Source: a virus
Direction: 5' to 3' (one strand)
Virus record (IMG/VR): IMGVR_UViG_3300021138_000153
Location: 1-25,588 of that record
DNA length: 25,588 nt
Both the position numbers and the translations under genes were made by a program. Below the pieces are notes generated by a model, which worked only from the letters and a program-made list of their open reading frames with translations, was not told the origin of the DNA and made no database searches. This document shows, in pieces, positions 1-12,000 of this stretch. Within the stretch, counting starts at the first letter, position 1, and the number at the start of each line of letters is the position of its first letter.

Positions 1-2482
<2,482 letters not shown>

Positions 2483-2483
<1 letters not shown>

Positions 2484-2998
2484 TGAGTAAATGGGCATAT
2501 GTGGAAAATAGCATGGCAGTGGAACTATACGACCAACTGCCAGAGAGCTGGAGGAACGTCAGCAATTTGTTTGCTTTGGAAAATGACTTGGCAACACTGG
2601 CAAGTTTGGGCTGGTATCCGGTAAATGACATCACTCCCTCCATTACAGATTACAACACTCAATCATATGGTGCAACAACATTTACGTTTGACGGCGCAAA
2701 TTCCGTGGTAATACAAACTGCTGAACTGTTTACACGGAATTTTGATCCTCAAGAGTTGTTGCAGCAACAGAGAACGTCGTTTATGACGTATCTGCGCTCA
2801 GTGCGCGACCAGTTGATATCTGCCACAGACTGGACCCAGGCTCTGGACGTACAAGCATTGAAAAGCGATCAATGGAAAACCGATTATCTAAACTACAGAC
2901 AGGCGCTGAGAGATTTACCTGAGGTTTACAGCACAGACCCGTATACACAGGAAATAAATATAAACAATATTGTGTTTCCTATTGTTCCGCAGGAGTAG
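2483..2998 (+). CDS. Tail fibre assembly chaperone (Phage_tail_APC-like)
   Basis: 171 residues. The ATG at 2483 shares one base with the TAA stop of the fibre gene (TAATG), so translation is probably coupled. The C-terminal part holds the signature of the phage tail assembly chaperone family (Pfam Phage_tail_APC type): RDQLISATDWTQ at about 107-118, then W-K-x-x-Y-x-x-YRQALRDLPE at about 131-147. The N-terminal 100 residues look like a fibre-gene-associated domain (WAYVEN, GWYPV). Such proteins are encoded just after fibre genes and help the fibre fold or attach; they are usually not in the virion. The position after a collagen-like fibre and before a giant surface-type protein suggests it serves one or both. 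Family call is good; the client protein is inferred. Confidence 0.75.
2953..2960 (+). promoter_or_regulatory. Possible T4-type late promoter (AATAAATA)
   Basis: AATAAATA matches seven of eight bases of the T4 late promoter TATAAATA and lies 40 bases before the RCC1-gene ATG, inside the end of the chaperone gene. Single-mismatch matches occur by chance at roughly one per 1.3 kb per strand of unbiased sequence, so this is weak on its own. Confidence 0.25.
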
Positions 2999-3000
2999 TT

Positions 3001-6000
3001 ATGCTTTTTGAAAAGTTATTGACCGCAGGTAAAGTTGCAGGGCCCACTGGGCCGTTCAAGCAACTTTATATGTGGGGGCTGGATTCAAGCGGACAGGTTG
3101 GCGATGGTGATGCTGCACTTGCAAACAAATCATCACCAATTCACATTGGCACCACAAGCTGGAAACAGGTAGCCCTGGGCGATGCACATACCTTGGCTAT
3201 CCGCAGCGACAACACACTGTGGGGCTGGGGCAGCAATGCCACTGGGCAAGTTGGCGCCAGCCAATATGTTGCAACATCACAGCCATTAATACCTGCCGCA
3301 GGCACGGTTTCCTGGAGTAGTATAACTTACGGGGTCAGTTATGGCATGGGCATCAAGACTGATGGATCTCTCTGGGGCTGGGGTGCAAATACTGCTGGAC
3401 AACTTGGTGACGGCACAACCACCACAAAACAAATAGCAGTTAAAATCGGATCCAGCAGTTGGAGCATGGTGGCTGCAGGATTAAGTCACACACTGGCATT
3501 AACGACTGATGGCAATCTATATGGATGGGGCTTGAACACCTCGGGACAAGTGGGTATTAGCTCGTTAACTTCTCCCATATCCAGTCCAGTGTTAGTGAGC
3601 GGGCCAGCTCTTACCTCCTGGATATCAATTGGTGTTGGCGGCACCCATTCTTTTGCCATCACAACAAACAAAACATTATGGGGCTGGGGTTTGAATACCT
3701 CAGGACAAGTTGGCATTGGCACTTTAACCACAGTATCCACCCCCACATTGGTGTCAGGACCCAGTGGCATCAGCTGGGCCAGTGTGACAGCCGGCGTCAT
3801 GCACACCAATGCCTTGGACATCTATTATAACTTGTATAGCTGGGGCGGGTCATTGTATGGCCAGTTGGGTAATGGCATGGTAGGTGGTGCTGGCGGCAAC
3901 AATCTGCCCATGATACAAGCTGCTTATGATCCCACTGACACCTCAAGTTCCTGGAACGTGGTGTCGGCAGGCATATCGTTTGGCATGGGCATCAAATCCG
4001 ACGGTTCATTGTGGGGTTGGGGGTTAAACACCAGCGGGCAACTGGGAGACGGCTCTGCTGCCACAAGAAGTTCTCCGGTTCACATCGGCACAAGTAGTTG
4101 GTCAGTGGTCAGTTGCGGTGCTGCACACAGTTTGGGCATCACAACAGACGGTCGCCTGTTTGGCTGGGGATTGAACACTAGCGGACAAACCGGTATCAAC
4201 TCCACTGCGGCTGTGTCATCTCCAGTGTTGGTGGTAGCACCCACCGCAGGGCTGTCCTGGACCGCTGTGGCAGCCGGCGCTTCGCATAGTTTGGGTATCA
4301 CCACAGCTGGCAGACTATATGCATGGGGACAAAATACCTCAGGTCAGGTTGGTATCGGGGCGGCAACCACCAAATCCAGCGCTGTTTTGGTTTCCGGGCC
4401 CACCAACACAAGTTGGAGCATGATTGCAGCAGGTTCATCATTCTCATTCGCCGTGGACATCACAAAAACCCTGTTGTATGCATGGGGTTTGAACTCCAGT
4501 GGACAGATCGGCAACAACACCACAACAGTGGCATTGACACCGGTGAATATACCACTGCCAGCTACTCGTGTCAGTTGGATCATGGTGTCAGCAGGAACGT
4601 CGTTTACTTTTGCTATTACAGACACAAATGCATTGTATCAGTGGGGGGCATTTGCCTCCTATACCGGTGGTGGAAACTATAGTAGTCCTGTAATGATAAC
4701 AGCCACCAGCAGTTACACCGCAGTTTATGCAAGGCCCGTAGCAGGGCATGTACTCTACAGCCTTGCGGCCAGCCCCGCTGCATTGTTTGGTGCAGGGTTG
4801 AACACCAGCGCACAAATTGCAGTTAGCGGTGCGCAAAGCACATGGCTAACAAACGCCACACTGAGTCCTGCTGTGATGTCTACGTTGCCGGCACCCACTA
4901 CCTCACTGGGCGTAGCACTGGGAGATTATCACAGTACAGTTGTGGGACCCAAGCTCTGGGGTGCAGGACAAAACATTGTTGCAGAAACAGGTGTTCCTTA
5001 TTATACAACAGTGCCCACATTAGCGGCAGCAAATACAACAATAGCTACTGCCACCTATTCAGTGGCCAGTGGCGCAAACCACACAGTGTTGGCAAGACCG
5101 GTCAACGGCAACATAAAAGGATGGGGATTAAACTCCCTGGGGCAATTGGGGATGGGTAACACGTCCACCGCGACACTAATCAGCTCTATACCCTACACTG
5201 CCACCGGCATCCCCAATGGTATCGCCAATGTCATATCCGGCCCTGCGTCTAACTTTACCTTCGCCATTGACACGGCGGGAATACTTTATGGCTGGGGTCT
5301 GAACTCCAACAGCCAATTGGGTATTAACTCAGCAAGTTCAATAATAAGTTCTCCTGTCATTGTTTCAGGACCCATTGCTACGTCTTGGATTGCAGTGGCA
5401 GCGGGTGATACCATGGCCGGGGCCATCTCTACTGCAAATTTGCTGTATGGTTGGGGTAATAATATCCTGGGCCAGACTGGCGTTCCCATAATAACAAACA
5501 GTCCTATACAAGTGGGCATTAGTTCTTGGTCAGCTGTGTCAGCGGGTATTGGTTTTTCTCTGGCTATCCGAAGTGACGCCACGTTGTGGGCATGGGGTAT
5601 AAACAATGCCGGCCAAATAGGAAATAGCACATTGGTAAACACCAGCAGTCCGGTGCTGGTGAGCGGACCCGCAACAACATCCTGGAGTTTGATATCAGCA
5701 GGAAGTTCTTATGCAGCCGCCATCACCAGCACCGGACTCCTTTATACTTGGGGGTTGGGGACCAGTGGTCAGTTGGGAAATAGTGATATTTTATCAGCAA
5801 GCACGCCTGTTCCAGTAGGGACAAGTTCCTGGAGTGCTGTATCAGCTGGCGGACGGCTTTTTATGTTGGGTATCAGTGCTGGACTACTGTTTGCATGGGG
5901 CAATAACACATATGGTCAGCTGGGCAATACAACACAAACACAGGCAAGCTCTCCCACATTGGTATCTGGACCAGTTGGTGCATCTTGGAAAATTGTTTCG

Positions 6001-9000
6001 GCAGGTGGTTTTTTTGGCTTGGCCGTTACAACAGCAGGCGTGTTGTATTCGTGGGGCAGCAATAATAATGGAAACCTTGGCACAAACAATATTGTGAGTA
6101 CATCCTCACCAGTTCAAGTCTCCACACCACTGTTTGTTACACCATCATGGATATCGGTGAGCGTGGGTGCGTCACACACAGCAGCAATTCAATCTGACTA
6201 CAGCTTGTGGACTTGGGGTCAAGGTACTTCGGGGCAGATTGGCGATGGCACGCTGGTGGGCAAGAGCTCACCAGTAAAGATTGGCAGCAGCAGTTGGAGT
6301 GTGGTAAGCGCAGGACAGGATTTCACACTGGCTTTGACCTCTGACAGCAGACTTTATGCGTGGGGACTGGGAACCGGCGGTCAGATAGGTATTGGAACCC
6401 TTGCCACAGTGTCTTCGCCTGTTGTGGTTTTGGGACCTGCTGGTGCAAGTTGGATTGCCGTGGCAGCAGGTAATGCTGCTGGCATGGCTATTACCACCAC
6501 CAATACACTTTATGGTTGGGGTGCAAACCTCAACGGATATAATGGCTTGTATACATCAGCTGCCAGCACCCCAGTTGCGGCCACAGGCATAGCAACGCAA
6601 CAAAGTTGGAGGCAAATCTCGGTTGGTGACAAACATACGCTGGGCATACAGTCTGATTACAGTTTGTGGGCATGGGGAAATAACCAAAGTGGGCAGTTGG
6701 GGGACAACACTGCTGTTGTGCAACAGCTAGTTCCTGAGAAAATAGGTTCATCCAGCTGGACTGTGGTGTCAGCTGGGGTTTCCTATAGCATGGGCATCAA
6801 AACGGACGGTACACTATATGGCTGGGGACTGAATTCATCAGGACAACTTGGGATTCTCAATACCTCTACCCAAAGCAGTCCGGTAGCGGCAGGCCAGTTT
6901 GGCGTATCATGGACCAGCGTCACCGCAGGTGCCTCAACCACGTTGGGGATCACAACCACAGGCGTCCTGTATGGATGGGGATCAAACTTATCCGGGGCTG
7001 CTGGAAACTTTCTTGCGGGAAACGCCAGTAGTCCAGTGCAAGTAGCTGGTGTGCCAACCATACAAAGCTGGATTCAGATGGCTCCCGGTGGTGCTCACAC
7101 TCTGGCGATTAAATCAGACGGCAGTCTGTGGGCCTGGGGAGTAAACACCAGTGGACAACTGGGAGACAACACAACTGCCACTAGAAGTCTTCCTGTGCAG
7201 ATTGCACTACCGGGCTTTACTGCCACAAGCTGGGTTTCTGTGACCGCAGGCGGCTCGCACAGCATGGGTATCACAAATGACGGCGCGTTGTGGGCATGGG
7301 GCTATAACAGCTTGGGACAAGTGGGAATCAACTCCACCACTACCACAGTAAGCACACCCAGTTTGGTATCCGGTCCTGCTGGGACCTCTTGGAGCTCGGT
7401 GTCGGCTGGTGATTCTCACAGCATGGCTATCACTACAACCGGCACTTTGTACGGATGGGGATATAATACCAGCGGGCAAACCGGAATCAACTCTGCGACC
7501 ACCACCAGCTCTCCCATTGCCATCTCTGCGATTGCAGCGTCCTTGTCAAGTTGGAAATATGCATCGCTGGGGTCTGCGCACACATTGGCAATTCAAACTG
7601 ACGGATCGCTGTGGGCGTGGGGTATAAACGCCGGAGGTGAACTGGGAGACAGCACTTCAGTAACAAAAAGCTCGCCTGTGAAAATAGGATCGTCTTCCTG
7701 GACCACAGTGGCAGCTGGCGCATTTCATTCCCTGGGGCTCACTACTGACGGAAAACTTTACGCCTGGGGGCTCAACACCAACAACGCGCTGGGAACTGGC
7801 GGTGGCACAACAACCTCTCCGGTATTGGTTTCCGGGCCTGCCAGCACTAGTTGGATGGCAATCACAGCAGGCATCAGTCACAGCATGGCAATCACCACAG
7901 CAGGTGCTCTATATGGATGGGGATTGAATACATCAGGGCAAGCTGCAACTGGCATAAGCGCCACCGTCAGTCCCACTATTATTCAAACTCCCAGTGCTCC
8001 GGGTTCATGGCTGCAACTATCTGTGGGCACAGATCACGGATTGGGGATTCAATCAGATGGCAGCTTGTGGGCATGGGGAAACAATCCTGTTGGTCAGCTG
8101 GGAGATGGCACCATCGTGGCAAAATCATCACCCAGCAAGGTAGGCTCAGGAAGTTGGTCGGCGGTGGCCGCAGGCAACAGCTTCAGCTTGGGCATATTGA
8201 CTACAGGTCAGTTATATGCATGGGGTTTGGGAACTAGCGGACAACTGGGAAACAGCAGCACTGCTGCCAGCTTCTCAAGTCCTGTTTTAGTAAGTGGACC
8301 AGCAACAACATCTTGGACCAAAATCACAGCAGGCGGATCACATGCTGCTGCCATCACCACCCTGGGAGCCTTGTGGACATGGGGAGTAGGCACAAGTGGC
8401 CAGCTGGGCAACGCATCCCTTACATCCGTCTCATCTCCCATACAGGTCGGCGCATCAAGCTGGACCGCCGTGACGGCAGGAGGTATTTACACTTTGGCTA
8501 TCAACTCCATTGGTGCACTTTATGGCTGGGGGTATGGCGGATATGGACAGCTGGGAACAAATACACCAACCTCTACGTCAAGTCCAGTTGCAGTCCTTGC
8601 GCCACCTGCTATATCATGGGCCAAGGTAAGCTCTGCTTGTGGCGGTAGTTTTACCATGGCTATCAAAAGTGACGGATCCCTGTGGGGATGGGGTGTTAAC
8701 ACAGTTGGGCAACTGGGAAATAACAGTACCGCAACAGCAGTGGGATCTCCCATACAAATCGGCACAAGTAGTTGGACAGCAGTGGCGTGCGGTGGTACTC
8801 CACACACTCTTGCAATCACCGCCACTGGCCAGCTTTATGCATGGGGAGCTAATTTGGGTGCATTGGGTATTAACTCACTGACGCCCACAACCATATCTAG
8901 TCCTGTGCTTGTGAGCGGTCCTGCATCTACATCTTGGGCGTCAGTGTCGGCAGGAACAACGCACAGCATGGCAATCACAACACTGGGTGCATTGTACGGA

Positions 9001-12000
9001 TGGGGACTAAACACATCAGGGCAGGCAGGTATTGGTTCACTGACCACAGTGAGTAGTCCAGTGCATGTGGGCACAAGCAGCTGGGCAGCAGTGTCTGCGG
9101 GAAACTTCTTTACGTTGGCAATTACCACAGACGGCAAACCCTACGGGTGGGGATTAAACACTTCGGGTCAAGTGGGTATCAGTGCTTTGACTTCGCCGTT
9201 GTCGAATCCCACTCTTGTGAGCGGACCTGTCAGCACATCATGGACCGCAATATCTGCATCAGGAGGAGGTGCGCATTCGCTGGGGGTGACAACTACCAAC
9301 CTGCTTTATGCTTGGGGACTGGCCACAAGTGGACAGCTTGGAAACAACAGCGTAACAGGCAGCATCAGCACACCACTTCTTGTGTCGGGTCCGGCCACTA
9401 CGTCGTGGGCATCAGTCTCAGCAGGTGGGAGCCATAGTTTGGCTATAACAACGACCGGTGCACTGTATGCATGGGGTTACAACGGATTTGGACAAATAGG
9501 CAACGGCACTGCGACCCAAGTTAGTGCCCCGGTGTTGGTTTCCACAGCAACAGGTGTCAGTTTCACTGCAATTTCTGCAGGATCGAATGCCAGTTTGGGT
9601 ATAACCAACCTCACGTGGTTGTTGGGGTTTGGCGACACCGCCGCCATGGCCAATAATATCAACGGAAACCTGAGCTGGCCCACTCAAATCTGGAGCTCTG
9701 GCGGGCCTGTGGTATCTTGGACGGCAGTGTCAGCTGGGCTTTACCACGCAGTGGGGTTAACTACAACAGGGACGCTGTATTCCTGGGGATTAAATAACTC
9801 AGGCCAAGTTGGTATCGGCACCCTGACTGCCAGCGTGCTTTTCCCCACCCTGGTATCAGGGCCAGCGGCAACATCCTGGACCAAAGTGGCAGCAGGATCC
9901 AGTTTTAGCTTTGGAACAACCGCAACCGGTCTGTTATATGCATGGGGTGCAAACGGTTCTGGACAGTTGGGAATAGCATCAGTCACCGCAGTAAGCAGTC
10001 CGGTATTAGTGAGTGGGCCGGTGGGTATGTCTTGGAGTGCTGTTGCAGCTGGCGTGTCGGGCAATTTTGGTATGGCCATCAACAGCACTGCAATGCTATA
10101 TGGCTGGGGGCTGAATACATCAGGACAAGCAGGTATTTATTCTACTACCACAGTGAGTTCGCCGGTGTTGGTGTATGGTCCAGTGACAAACGTTATATCC
10201 TGGACCGCAGTGTCTGCAGGCGGTAACCATTCACTGGGTATCACCACAACAGGACAACTTTATACATGGGGACTGAACACAGCAGGTCAACTTGGTATTG
10301 GTTCAGTAACAACGCAGTTCCAAGCCACACAGGCAGTATTCCCCATGCTGTCCTGGATTGCCATTGCTGGAGGTGGCACCCACAGCATGGCTATAACCAA
10401 TACTGGGCTGTTATATGCATGGGGTGCAAACGGTTCTGGACAGTTGGGAATAGCATCAGTCACCACAGTAAGCAGTCCTGTATTGGTAAGTGGGCCAGTT
10501 ACAACATCTTGGTCGGCAATATTTGCCGGATCCGTACATTCATTGGCAATAACAAACACAGGCATATTGTATGCGTGGGGAGATAATTTTGTAGGAGAGG
10601 TGGGCAACAACGGTGCAGGCACAACCATATCTAGTCCTGTGCTTGTGAGCGGTCCTGCTGCCACTTCTTGGTTGGCAGTGGGATTGGGACCTAACGCCTC
10701 ACACAGTGTGGCTATCACCGCCGGACTGGCTGGTGGCGGGTATCTATACGCTTGGGGGTATAATCAGTCAGGGCAGGCGGGGATAGGAGCCACGGCAACC
10801 CTGACAATAATCTCCACCCCCACTGCTGTTTATACAAACGCACCTGTTGCGTTCTCCTGGACCTCTGTGGCGGCTGGACAAGGCCACACGCTGGGACTTG
10901 CCGCAGATGGCAAGTTGTGGGCTTGGGGCGCCGGCACCAACTATGCGTTGGGTGATCCATTGGCAGCTACGCGACTTATACCCAGATTGATATCAGGACC
11001 CGCTGCCACATCTTGGACCCAGATTGCAGCTGGTTACAGCCACAGTCTGGCCATCACCACGGCTGGTGTGCTTTATGGATGGGGTTTGAATACCTCAGGA
11101 CAGGTAGGGGTGTCATCTCTAACCACAATTAGCTCACCAGTGATCGTTAGTGGACCAGTTGGTACGTCGTGGGCGGCTGTTTCGGCCGGACAATATCACA
11201 CCTTGGCTTACGACACAACTAGCACACTGTGGGGCTGGGGATTGAATACGTCAGGCCAAGTGGGCATCAACTCTCTGACAACTGTGAGCGCTCCAACTTT
11301 GGTGAGCGGTGCCACAGGTGCCAGCTGGAAGTTTATTGGAACCGGACCAATATCCACACACAGCGGTGCCATTGACACAAATAACTTCTTGTATGAATGG
11401 GGCTCAAACATCAGCTACCAACAAGGTGTAGGCACAACTGCCGCAACTTCTTCGCCCCAGGTGGTCTACACACCCGGCGCAACACTTAGCTGGACCGCTG
11501 TTAGCACCGGAACAAGTCATACCTTGGCAATCTCCACTTCAGGCCGGTTGTATTCTTGGGGGTATAATAACAATGGTCAACTGGGAGACACCACGCAAAC
11601 AACACGATTCATGCCCCAGTTGGTTTCGGGTCCCGCAGTTACATCTTGGAGCGCAGTGGCAGCGGGCGGAAGCCATTCACTGGCCGCTACAAATACAGGC
11701 ACTTTGTGGGGTTGGGGATTGAATACAAGCGGTCAGGCAGGTATCAACAGTTTGAGTTCAGTCAGCAGCCCAGTTGCAGTATCTGGTCCGGCAGGAACAT
11801 CTTGGTCTGTTATTGCAGCAGGATTACTTCATTCAGTAGGCGTGACTACCACAGGCCTACTGTATGCCTGGGGATTGAACTCATCTGGCCAGCTGGGCAC
11901 GAACTCGGTTACTTCAGTGTCTGTCCCCACCGTTGTAAGCGGACCCACTGCCACTTCCTGGACATTTGTTGCCGCCGGATCTCAAGCCACGCATGCCAGT

